From positions 1 to 7,711 of the forward strand of contig DNXU01000272.1 of assembly GCA_003505715.1 (NCBI GenBank): DNA of 7,711 nucleotides. The letters run 5' to 3'. How positions within the stretch are numbered: position 1 is the first letter of the stretch; each line of letters opens with the position of its first letter. The position numbers and the translations under genes were made by a program. The notes beneath the pieces are model-generated. The model was not told where the DNA came from, searched no databases, and saw only the letters and a program-made list of their open reading frames with translations. Source of the stretch: Cyanobacteria bacterium UBA8803 (GTDB lineage: Bacteria > Cyanobacteriota > Cyanobacteriia > Cyanobacteriales > Coleofasciculaceae). This document shows positions 1 through 6,384 of the stretch, piece after piece.

Positions 1-21
1 CATCCCTCATCCTTCATCCCT
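1..21. repeat. Heptanucleotide tandem repeat (CATCCYT x3)
   Basis: Three consecutive 7-nt units, CATCCCT, CATCCTT and CATCCCT, start at the first base of the window, so the array may continue to the left. The third unit overlaps the end of the DUF3370 gene: its TGA stop (minus strand, 14-16) uses bases of the second and third units. Short heptamer tandem repeats of this kind (STRR) are known in cyanobacteria. No function is claimed. Confidence 0.6.
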
Positions 22-1465
22 CTCCCGCCAAGGTTCTCACCGTTAACACCTGGGGGGGTGTGGAATCTGGGGGATAGAGGAAATCAACCCGCACCAAGCG
101 CTTTTCTCCTGCATTCAGCTTCAGTTGTACTAAGGGTTCGACTAACTGACCCCGCCGTTGCCATAAATGCAGGTAGCGCGTTACTGGTTGTCCTCGGTCA
201 TCATTGTAACGGAGGCGAACCGTGCCTCGGAAAAATGGGAAGTCTAGGGGGGGTTGACGGAAGCGTAGTCCTCCTTTTGAGAGGGTATCTTCTTTAATTG
301 GGGTTTCGAGAGTTAGGGTAACGGTTTGGGGTTGGTCGGTGGGATTGAATAAAGGTAAGGAGAGGTCGTAGCGAAGGCCGTAGTTGCCGTGGGATTCGTA
401 GGCAGTGTCGGAATAGCGCACTAGCATCGGTGCGGCTTGGATTTGACTGGTTCCTAGTCGGCCACCCCGTAAGGTACTAATTGGGTAGGAGAAGGCTTTG
501 CCTTGCTGGGGAAGGGTGAGAGTTGTGGCACCTGTCTTGTCAACTAGTTGTGCTTGCCATTGAGAACCTTTTTGCACGCCAGCCACTCGACCGTAAATCA
601 GTTGACCGCCAACTTGTTCTGGGGGAGTCGGGATTTTATCCCGAGGGCCGGCTAACCCACCTGTATTTAAGAGCTGTTGCCATTCTGGCAGAGTGGGAGC
701 GCGGTCTGTCCCATTGGGATTCTTTTTGGCATACATTGCCAAACTGGCTAAATAAACCTTACCGTTACTGTTCAACCCCATGAAGGTGGAGCGACCGTTA
801 ACGGGTTTTTCCAAACCCCGCACTGGTATCGGATGATTCATCAACATGCGGCTTTCGCCTGGGGGAATGACCAACTTGGCAGGAAAATCTGGTTGTCGTT
901 CTCCCCGCAGGACGGTATCGACTGCCCGAATTCCCGGACCAGAATACACTTCACCATTAGGATTTTCTAGCATTGGCGGCTTTTGTTTAAAGGGAGCATC
1001 CGGTTCCATCAGATAACTTGCAGCTTGCAAAACTTCTACTGTCACGGGTTGCTGGCCAGGGTTATGGACGATGATGCCCAGGTAGAGAGTTTGTAAATCA
1101 GGAGGCGTGTGGGTAAAGTGGTGGGCAAACAGGTCAAATCTGCCCTGAAACGGAAAATTGAGATGAGCCGCACTCACGCTTTTACCCTCTGGGGGAAAGG
1201 TGGAGAGTAAAATCCCTGGAGTCTTCACCCATTCTGGACTATTACTGTTAAACATCGGTACGGTATCCAACTGCCCTGGAAGCGATCGCATTTCATTGGC
1301 TTGCAGGATTTCCTGGGCAGTAGTCTGGGCAACAATAGCAGAATTGCGATCGCTGTTAGCTGTTTTCAGCCAAATTGCCCGCCCACACCTTTGGGTAAGG
1401 GCTAGTCCCAACAGCAGGAGAGTCGCAGAAGCTAGGAGTTGGTATTTGAGTTGCAGGCGAGACAT
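14..1465 (-). CDS. DUF3370 family exported/envelope protein
   Basis: This 483-residue protein resembles the cyanobacterial DUF3370 family, whose biochemical role I do not know. Residues 10-24 form a hydrophobic segment (LLASATLLLLGLALT) after a basic start (MSRLQLK), so it should be exported or held by an N-terminal anchor. Family-like stretches follow: AQTTAQEILQANEMRSLPGQ (about 46-65), a motif with FPFQGRFDLFAHHF (104-117), and a proline- and glycine-rich body full of beta-type sequence (for example GNYGLRYDLSLPLFNPT, 360-376). No catalytic motif is apparent. The likely location is the periplasm or outer envelope. The ATG at 1465 is chosen because it directly precedes the signal-like segment; no good Shine-Dalgarno sequence lies before it (GTTACCC). 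The gene stands alone, 546 bp beyond the end of the Rpn-like gene, and its upstream region holds an NtcA-type box and a possible promoter. Its stop codon sits inside a heptamer repeat. The family call is fairly secure; function is unknown. Confidence 0.85.
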   Translation of the reverse strand: MSRLQLKYQLLASATLLLLGLALTQRCGRAIWLKTANSDRNSAIVAQTTAQEILQANEMRSLPGQLDTVPMFNSNSPEWVKTPGILLSTFPPEGKSVSAAHLNFPFQGRFDLFAHHFTHTPPDLQTLYLGIIVHNPGQQPVTVEVLQAASYLMEPDAPFKQKPPMLENPNGEVYSGPGIRAVDTVLRGERQPDFPAKLVIPPGESRMLMNHPIPVRGLEKPVNGRSTFMGLNSNGKVYLASLAMYAKKNPNGTDRAPTLPEWQQLLNTGGLAGPRDKIPTPPEQVGGQLIYGRVAGVQKGSQWQAQLVDKTGATTLTLPQQGKAFSYPISTLRGGRLGTSQIQAAPMLVRYSDTAYESHGNYGLRYDLSLPLFNPTDQPQTVTLTLETPIKEDTLSKGGLRFRQPPLDFPFFRGTVRLRYNDDRGQPVTRYLHLWQRRGQLVEPLVQLKLNAGEKRLVRVDFLYPPDSTPPQVLTVRTLAGEG

Positions 1466-1553
1466 GGGTAACAGATGTAACGGAATCAGGGGACTTACGC
1501 AAAATTAGAAGATGAGCCACCCTAACCCAAAGTTCCTCAATTGGGGTCTCGTG

Positions 1554-1582
1554 ATTATCTGAAAAAATGTATCTTTTGTTAC
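1554..1582 (-). promoter_or_regulatory. Candidate sigma70-type promoter for the DUF3370 gene
   Basis: On the minus strand a -10-like GATAAT (1559-1554, 5 of 6 to TATAAT) lies 17 nt from GTAACA (1582-1577, 4 of 6 to TTGACA). Transcription would begin near 1548, leaving a leader of about 80 nt before the ATG at 1465. The -35 element falls inside the NtcA-type box, so a regulator bound there would compete with polymerase. Prediction from consensus only. Confidence 0.3.
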
Positions 1583-1584
1583 AT
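1567..1584. promoter_or_regulatory. Candidate NtcA binding site (ATGTA-N8-TACAT)
   Basis: The sequence matches the NtcA consensus GTA-N8-TAC exactly (GTA 1569-1571, TAC 1580-1582) and extends to symmetrical five-base arms. NtcA is the CRP-family nitrogen regulator of cyanobacteria. The site lies about 100 bp before the DUF3370 start. In NtcA-activated promoters the box usually lies about 22 nt from the -10 element. Here the nearest -10 candidate is only 9 nt away, so if the site works it would more likely repress, or serve an unrecognised start site. Confidence 0.4.
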
Positions 1585-1610
1585 TATCTTAGGTAATCGG
1601 CAAAAAATTG

Positions 1611-1631
1611 TTAACCAATTACCAATTACCA
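1611..1631. repeat. Heptamer repeat (TACCAAT-type), three imperfect copies
   Basis: The 7-nt units TTAACCA, ATTACCA and ATTACCA run head to tail in the intergenic region. In shifted phase this is the unit TACCAAT, the exact reverse complement of the ATTGGTA array at 7617-7644. It belongs to the class of short tandem repeats found between cyanobacterial genes. No function is claimed. Confidence 0.55.
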
Positions 1632-1680
1632 CCTCCAGCAAAGCTCTGGGAGAGCCGATTAATTCTGCGGAGAACTATTT

Positions 1681-1696
1681 ATCGTTAAGTAACGAT
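1681..1696. promoter_or_regulatory. 16-bp palindrome, operator-like
   Basis: The arms ATCGTTA and TAACGAT are perfectly complementary and separated by AG. Two 7-bp half-sites with a two-base centre are typical of a site for a dimeric DNA-binding protein; a hairpin with a two-base loop would be strained. It lies 95 bp upstream of the small plus-strand frame and about 215 bp upstream of the DUF3370 start. I do not recognise the regulator. Confidence 0.35.
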
Positions 1697-1791
1697 GACT
1701 AATTTCTGCCCCAGGATAGATAGCGCAGTGACCTCTTTCAGGTATACGCTTAATAAAAGCAGGGGGCATTTAATTTAGGAAATTGTCTATT

Positions 1792-1887
1792 ATGAATACC
1801 ATTAACCAAGACAAAGAGAAAGAAGCCCAACTAGAGACAGCTCGCCGGCTCCGGGAAGCTATTGAAAAACGCAAGAAGCCTAAATAA
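1792..1887 (+). CDS. Possible small charged helical protein, 31 aa
   Basis: An ATG opens a 31-codon frame with a TAA stop. The product begins MNTINQDKEKEAQLETARR and ends EKRKKPK. It is almost entirely charged or helix-forming, with leucines, alanines and isoleucine spaced as on one amphipathic helix, and has a basic tail. There is no cysteine, signal or membrane segment. An in-frame stop at 1771-1773 rules out a long N-terminal extension. AGGA lies at 1777-1780, 11 nt before the ATG, a slightly long but usable spacing. A weak promoter-like pair, GTGACC (1728-1733) and TAATAA (1751-1756) 17 nt apart, precedes it. I do not recognise the family. It could be a small protein, the remnant of a larger gene, or chance. 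It is the only substantial coding candidate on the plus strand and the opposite-strand frame looks like its shadow. Confidence 0.4.
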   Translation: MNTINQDKEKEAQLETARRLREAIEKRKKPK

Positions 1888-2011
1888 AATAATCTTGCCT
1901 TTTTAAACTCCAACTCGATTGGCACTACCAAATTAAGCTTGAGGCAGGTTAAGCCCCTATTTCTCCCCACTCTGCTAAGGGATGAGGGTGGGGAAAAACA
2001 GGATTTTCAAT

Positions 2012-3145
2012 CTAACTCTCAGAATTAGCTAACCTAGCAAATAATTGCTCTACCGCTAATTCCGGCAACTGCAAAAGCAACGATGCTAATTCATCTGGCG
2101 CTAAAGCTAGTAAAGTGGGGATGAGATTGGTCAAACGCTCATCTAATTGACCAAAATGCATCCTCAAAGCACTTTCAGCGAGTAACTTTCTGGCTTGTTG
2201 CACGCCATTGTCATCCGCAGTAAGTGCTGCTAGTTGCACCAACAACATGGTCAAGTCAACAGCAGGTAGAGCCGATAATGGTTCGATGAAAGCGGTCATA
2301 ATAGGGTCTAATTCCCCCAGCCGTACTCGCAGGAAGTTTTCTAAAATAGAACGATTTTCTTCAATTCTTCCTCGTTCAATACCCTGCTGAATCCCTTCTT
2401 TTTTACCCTCTTGAATTCCTGCAATCCGGCCTTGCTCAATAGCCGCATCAATCTGTTGTCTATAAAGAGGTGCTAAAGCAATAATCAACTTTTCATCCTC
2501 CTGCTCTAACTCCCGACTTACCTTCAAATTAGCCTGCAAGTTGTACAACAATTCTAGCGCATTATCTCGCACAGGATGATCCGCAGGCATGGCCGCTAAC
2601 TCCTGAATTGCCCTCTGCTGTACCCTGCCCCTACCCAAAATCCTCAACCACAGCGTTTGGGGAGTAGGGGGTAACTGGTGAATTACTAACAACCCAGTTT
2701 TGAGAGCCGAGCGCAGACTATAAACTCCTTTTGGACAATCTTCATTACTGATGCGTTGAAAGCCAAAGCTATTTAATAAAGCGATTGAAGCTGTTGGACT
2801 CAAAATCCATAACTGAGGCAATTCCTCTTCCTTTAGCCGCCTATCTTCTTTTTTATAAGCTCGTTCCCATTTAGCCTGAAGGTCAAACAGTTTCCCCATA
2901 CAACTGCGAATCTCACTCCTAGTTACAGGATTGCGAAACGGTTCAAATATAGTCTCACTTCCTGCCAAAGTGCCTAATAATCCCAGACTTTTGGCGTAGG
3001 CAGTTGAGATAGAAGTTGGTCTAAACCACACATCAATAGAGCGTACTTCTGAGGCTACGTCTCGACTAGTCTCAACTTCTCCGATGGGGGATAATAATTC
3101 TTTTAGATATTCTTTGGCGAATTGGTCGTGGACAAATCTCGTCAT
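2012..3145 (-). CDS. Rpn/DUF4351-like protein, putative PD-(D/E)XK-related
   Basis: This 377-residue protein resembles the cyanobacterial family starting MTRF(I/V)HDQFAK, often labelled Rpn-type recombination-promoting nuclease, DUF4351 protein or, misleadingly, flagellar assembly protein H. Residues 1-40 hold the family opening and SEVRSIDVWF (32-41), where D38 may correspond to the nuclease-fold DVL motif. The later catalytic residues are not clear, so activity is uncertain. The middle (110-205) includes PQLWILSPTAS and a conserved-looking IHQLPPTPQTLWLRILGRG. Residues 239-259 have glycine at every fourth position in a charged helix; this glycine-heptad-like look explains the FliH label. 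Residues 273-308 and 328-363 are two copies of a leucine-rich helical unit. The frame is open back to 3277, but the ATG at 3145 gives the family start, and the extra 44 codons run through a palindrome and a likely promoter. It lies 113 bp beyond the end of polA, apparently with its own promoter. Confidence 0.8.
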   Translation of the reverse strand: MTRFVHDQFAKEYLKELLSPIGEVETSRDVASEVRSIDVWFRPTSISTAYAKSLGLLGTLAGSETIFEPFRNPVTRSEIRSCMGKLFDLQAKWERAYKKEDRRLKEEELPQLWILSPTASIALLNSFGFQRISNEDCPKGVYSLRSALKTGLLVIHQLPPTPQTLWLRILGRGRVQQRAIQELAAMPADHPVRDNALELLYNLQANLKVSRELEQEDEKLIIALAPLYRQQIDAAIEQGRIAGIQEGKKEGIQQGIERGRIEENRSILENFLRVRLGELDPIMTAFIEPLSALPAVDLTMLLVQLAALTADDNGVQQARKLLAESALRMHFGQLDERLTNLIPTLLALAPDELASLLLQLPELAVEQLFARLANSES

Positions 3146-3179
3146 TAGGCAAAGGTGGTATTTAGGTACGCCAAAGTTT

Positions 3180-3207
3180 ATCTTACAAGAGAAGCAAATT
3201 ATTTCAA
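3180..3207 (-). promoter_or_regulatory. Candidate promoter for the Rpn/DUF4351-like gene
   Basis: On the minus strand TTGAAA (3207-3202, 5 of 6 to TTGACA) and TAAGAT (3185-3180, 4 of 6 to TATAAT) are 16 nt apart. A start near 3173 would give a leader of about 28 nt before the ATG at 3145. No clear Shine-Dalgarno sequence is seen in it. The position supports the shorter protein and transcription independent of polA. Confidence 0.4.
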
Positions 3208-3219
3208 TTGTAAACGCCA

Positions 3220-3252
3220 AGCTCCCCGACTTCTTCAAGAAATCGGGGAGCT
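3220..3252. repeat. REP-like 33-nt near-perfect palindrome after polA
   Basis: The ten-base arms AGCTCCCCGA (3220-3229) and TCGGGGAGCT (3243-3252) are exact complements. Inside them, after one C/A mismatch, TTCTT (3231-3235) pairs with AAGAA (3237-3241) around a central C. It begins 7 bp past the polA stop. Neither strand has a T-run after the stem, so it is not a standard intrinsic terminator, though it could stabilise or block the 3' end of the polA mRNA. It resembles dispersed palindromes in cyanobacteria and the hairpin ends recognised by IS200/IS605-type transposases. No transposase is present here. Confidence 0.6.
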
Positions 3253-3258
3253 GAACTG

Positions 3259-6228
3259 TTACTTTGTTTCCATCCAATTTGGCCCTGCATTCACATCAAC
3301 CAGTAGCGGTACAGCCAACTCAACAGCTGATTCCATAGTGGCTCGTACTTTTATCTGTAACTCTTCCCACTCCTGGGGTGGAACTTCCAAGACCAATTCA
3401 TCATGGACTTGCAACAGCAACCGCGCTTGGTAGTTCTGCAAAACTTCGTGCATCTTTACCATCGCAATTTTGATGATATCAGCACTAGAACCTTGAATCG
3501 GAGCATTTGCTGCTGCCCGTAACAAACCTGCATCATATTGTTCTAAATCCTTAATTTTATCCAGGTTAATATCTTGGGGATTGCTACCTTGGTACTTGCG
3601 GAGCTTCTCGCTACTGAACTCAAAATAACGGCGGCGTCCTAAAATAGTTTCAACGTACCCTTTAGCGATCGCTTCTCGCTTCATCTGTTCCAAATAGGCA
3701 AAAACTAAAGGATAGCGCTGCTTTAAGCGATCTATAAAAGTCTTGCCTTCTGCTGAAGATACCCCAGCTTCCCGCGCAAATCGCTGCGCTCCCATGCCAT
3801 AAATTACGCCAAAGTTAATAGTTTTACCCAACCGTCGTTCCTCTGGGGTCACTTTTTCTTTCTCAAATAACAGCTTGGCGGTGACGGCGTGGATATCCTC
3901 ATTCTGCCGATAGGTTTCCACTAGCACAGGTTCTTGACTTAGGTGCGCCAAGATGCGTAACTCGATTTGAGAATAGTCAGCCGATACTAGCAACCAACCA
4001 TTTTGAGGAAGGAATGCTTTACGAATCTGGCGGGAGAAGGCGGTACGGATCGGAATATTCTGTAAGTTGGGATTAGAAGATGATAAGCGCCCTGTACTGG
4101 TAGCAGTTTGGTTGAAATCCGTATGCACTCGCTGGGTATCCGGACGCACCAAAGCTGGTAGGGCATCTACATAAGTTGACTTCAACTTAGAAAGGGTACG
4201 GTGTTCCAGAATTGCATCTATGATGGGATGATCCCCTTGCAACTTTTCCAAGGTGGCATGATCCGTCGAGTAACCTGTTTTAATTTTGCGGGACTTGCGG
4301 CGGTCTAGATTGAGTTTTTCAAAGAGTAACTCGCTCAGCTGCTTAGGGGAACCTAAATTAAATTTTTCCCCAGCTAACTGGTAAGCTTGCTGCTCAATCC
4401 CTTGTAAATCCTTGTCCAAAGTTTCCGAAAGTTCTTTAAGATAGACCGTATCAACCCGAATTCCCTGATATTCCATCTCCGCTAACATGGGTTCTAAGGG
4501 CTGTTCTATTTCCAGTAATAACTCGTGCAGTGCTGGAACTTCCTCTAGTTCGGCTCGCAATTTGGGAACTAGAGCGAACGTAGCATAAGCATCCATGCCG
4601 CAGTAGTCTGCTACTACTGGCACGCTGAGGTCAGCAATAGTTTTGCCCTTGGGAATATTCAAATCCTTGTAGCTTTTGGGCTTTATTCCTGATAAGTAGC
4701 GATCGGCTAAGTCATTGAGGTTATGGCTGCGATCTGGATTGAGTACGTAACTCGCCAGCATCGTATCAAATACCACTCCTCTCAAGTCAATACCCTGACA
4801 GTGGAGTACCAGTCGGTCAAATTTGGCATTTTGCAATGCTTTGGGATAGTCAGCACTTTCTAGAATGGGACGCAGGGTTGTTAGCACCGTCTTTTTGTCT
4901 AAATTGTCACCATGGTTGTGGGCGATCGGGATATAAGCAACGTCAGTTGGTGCGGTTCCCCAACAACAACCAATCCCTACTAACTCAGCGTCTCGTGGCT
5001 CTAAGTCGCTGGTTTCTGTATCCCAAGCTACTGGAGTTGCGGGATCGGTATACTGTTTTAATTGCTGAACTAACTGTTCTAACTGGGCTGGTGTATTAAT
5101 AATCTCAGGTTGGATCGGACTTTTGGTGACAGCTTGCTGCTGGTAGGCTGCGGTGTCGGCAGCACTGAAAAACCAAAGATCTCCATCTTCGGTATCCGTT
5201 GGCGGTATTTCTAGTGGAACTGCTAACCCAGCTGGGGGATCTGAAATGACTTTCCCCCCAAAACGCTGCTGGAGTTGGTCAATTTTACTTAAAAAGGACT
5301 GAAATTCCAGCTTTTGCAGCAGTGGTTCCAGAACGGATCTATCAAATCCTTTTAGTTGAGCCTTCTCTAACTCTATTTCTACAGGAGCGTCAAATTTGAG
5401 CTGAGCTAAGTACTTAGACTTTTCGGCGTCCGGTTTTCCAGTTGCCAACTTGGTTTTCAGGGTGCCTTTAATCCGATCTAGAGAGGCATAAATTCCTGCT
5501 AAGGAACCGTAATCGTTGAGCAACTTGACGGCAGTTTTTTCCCCAATCCCCTTAATGCCAGGAATGTTATCCGACTTATCGCCGCAGAGTGCTTTGTAAT
5601 CCACGACTTGTGTGGGAGTAATGCCTAGTTTCTCCTTCACCTCCTCTGGCCCAAATTCCACAGGCCCAGTAGTACTGCCGCGCTTCAAAAAGTCCTTACT
5701 CAGATACAACACGCTAATTCCCTGTTGGGAATCTACCAGCTGAAATAAGTCGCGATCGCCCGTTAAGATTTTGACCCGATAACCTTTATCCCTGGCACGA
5801 TGCGCTAATGTTGCCAGCACGTCATCCGCCTCATAGCCGGGACAGGTGACTACAGGTAAATTCAACGCCGCTAGCAACTCCTGGAGATTTTCTAAATCTG
5901 GAATGAAGTCTTCTGGTGTCTCCTGCCGATCGGCTTTATAGGTATCGCAGGCTTCATGGCGAAATGTGGGCAAATCTAGGTCAAAAGCAACCACCATCAA
6001 CTGGGGTTGCTGCGAACCGATCACCTCTAAGAGGGACTTCAGAAAGCCGAAACTAACACTTGTCGGAATTCCGGTTTTGGTGTGCAGTCCTCCATCTCGT
6101 CCTTTGGCAAACGCATAATAAGAGCGAAAAGCTAGAGAATGACCGTCAACCAGGATAATGAGCGATCGCTCTGCCGCTTCATTGTCAGCAGAGGGAGAGA
6201 GGTTAGGGGCAGGAGTGGAGTTAGACAT
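3259..6228 (-). CDS. polA: DNA polymerase I (5' nuclease, 3'-5' exonuclease, polymerase)
   Basis: A complete 989-residue family A polymerase, somewhat longer than E. coli Pol I (928), which fills gaps and removes RNA primers during replication and repair. The 5' nuclease domain (about 22-310) shows the metal-site motifs VDGH (D28), GYEADD (D135, D136), TGDRD (D158, D160) and GDKSDN (D217, D220). The proofreading domain (about 375-570) keeps all three motifs: DTE (D403, E405), NAKFD (N467, D471) and YCGMD (Y542, D546), so it should be active, unlike the degenerate domain in Taq polymerase. The polymerase domain has motif A DYSQIE (D751), motif B with R798, K802, F806 and Y810, and motif C HDE (942-944). 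F806 corresponds to E. coli F762, which limits dideoxynucleotide use. About 20 extra residues sit near 869-901 between two conserved blocks. The ATG at 6228 follows a weak TGGGG element, and about 20 residues of low-complexity N-terminus precede the fold. No convincing promoter was found. Confidence 0.97.
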   Translation of the reverse strand: MSNSTPAPNLSPSADNEAAERSLIILVDGHSLAFRSYYAFAKGRDGGLHTKTGIPTSVSFGFLKSLLEVIGSQQPQLMVVAFDLDLPTFRHEACDTYKADRQETPEDFIPDLENLQELLAALNLPVVTCPGYEADDVLATLAHRARDKGYRVKILTGDRDLFQLVDSQQGISVLYLSKDFLKRGSTTGPVEFGPEEVKEKLGITPTQVVDYKALCGDKSDNIPGIKGIGEKTAVKLLNDYGSLAGIYASLDRIKGTLKTKLATGKPDAEKSKYLAQLKFDAPVEIELEKAQLKGFDRSVLEPLLQKLEFQSFLSKIDQLQQRFGGKVISDPPAGLAVPLEIPPTDTEDGDLWFFSAADTAAYQQQAVTKSPIQPEIINTPAQLEQLVQQLKQYTDPATPVAWDTETSDLEPRDAELVGIGCCWGTAPTDVAYIPIAHNHGDNLDKKTVLTTLRPILESADYPKALQNAKFDRLVLHCQGIDLRGVVFDTMLASYVLNPDRSHNLNDLADRYLSGIKPKSYKDLNIPKGKTIADLSVPVVADYCGMDAYATFALVPKLRAELEEVPALHELLLEIEQPLEPMLAEMEYQGIRVDTVYLKELSETLDKDLQGIEQQAYQLAGEKFNLGSPKQLSELLFEKLNLDRRKSRKIKTGYSTDHATLEKLQGDHPIIDAILEHRTLSKLKSTYVDALPALVRPDTQRVHTDFNQTATSTGRLSSSNPNLQNIPIRTAFSRQIRKAFLPQNGWLLVSADYSQIELRILAHLSQEPVLVETYRQNEDIHAVTAKLLFEKEKVTPEERRLGKTINFGVIYGMGAQRFAREAGVSSAEGKTFIDRLKQRYPLVFAYLEQMKREAIAKGYVETILGRRRYFEFSSEKLRKYQGSNPQDINLDKIKDLEQYDAGLLRAAANAPIQGSSADIIKIAMVKMHEVLQNYQARLLLQVHDELVLEVPPQEWEELQIKVRATMESAVELAVPLLVDVNAGPNWMETK

Positions 6229-6384
6229 AGCCCCATTTTAGTTAGATTCGGATAAAGGGGGATGGGAAATCCTGAACCGCTAAAAAATATCCCTCGGCTA
6301 AAGAACTCGCTTCTGAGTTGGACTGCTGTGCCGGAAACTAACCTAATCCAAACTACTGTCTCTCTTCCCTCTTCCTATTCGCCT
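6229..6384. other. Intergenic gap between polA and the PEP-CTERM gene
   Basis: These 156 bp should contain the polA leader. I see no convincing -35/-10 pair. A short 5-bp hairpin on the minus strand (AACTC/GAGTT, around 6305-6320) followed by CTTT is too weak to call a terminator for the upstream gene, so read-through into polA cannot be excluded. Confidence 0.5.

Noticed and set aside
1643..1655. Small hairpin GCTCT-GGG-AGAGC
   Set aside because: A 5-bp stem with a 3-nt loop is expected by chance in a window this size.
1770..1970. 66-codon minus-strand frame opposite the small plus-strand frame
   Set aside because: Its Ser/Arg/Phe-rich composition is what an antisense reading of a charged helix gives. 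It has no recognisable domain.
1964..1994. Hairpin TCCCCAC/GTGGGGA downstream of the Rpn-like gene
   Set aside because: Only 7 bp with a 17-nt loop, and neither strand has a T-run after it, so I do not call a terminator.
3220..3252. The palindrome as an intrinsic terminator of polA
   Set aside because: The stem is strong, but no T-run follows on the minus strand, so it is listed as a repeat instead.
4836..5099. 87-codon plus-strand frame inside polA
   Set aside because: It lies wholly within the conserved proofreading domain of polA on the other strand and is a shadow of it.
2012..6228. polA and the Rpn-like gene as a repair or defence operon
   Set aside because: A 113-bp gap with a palindrome and a separate promoter candidate argues against co-transcription, and no other defence gene is present.
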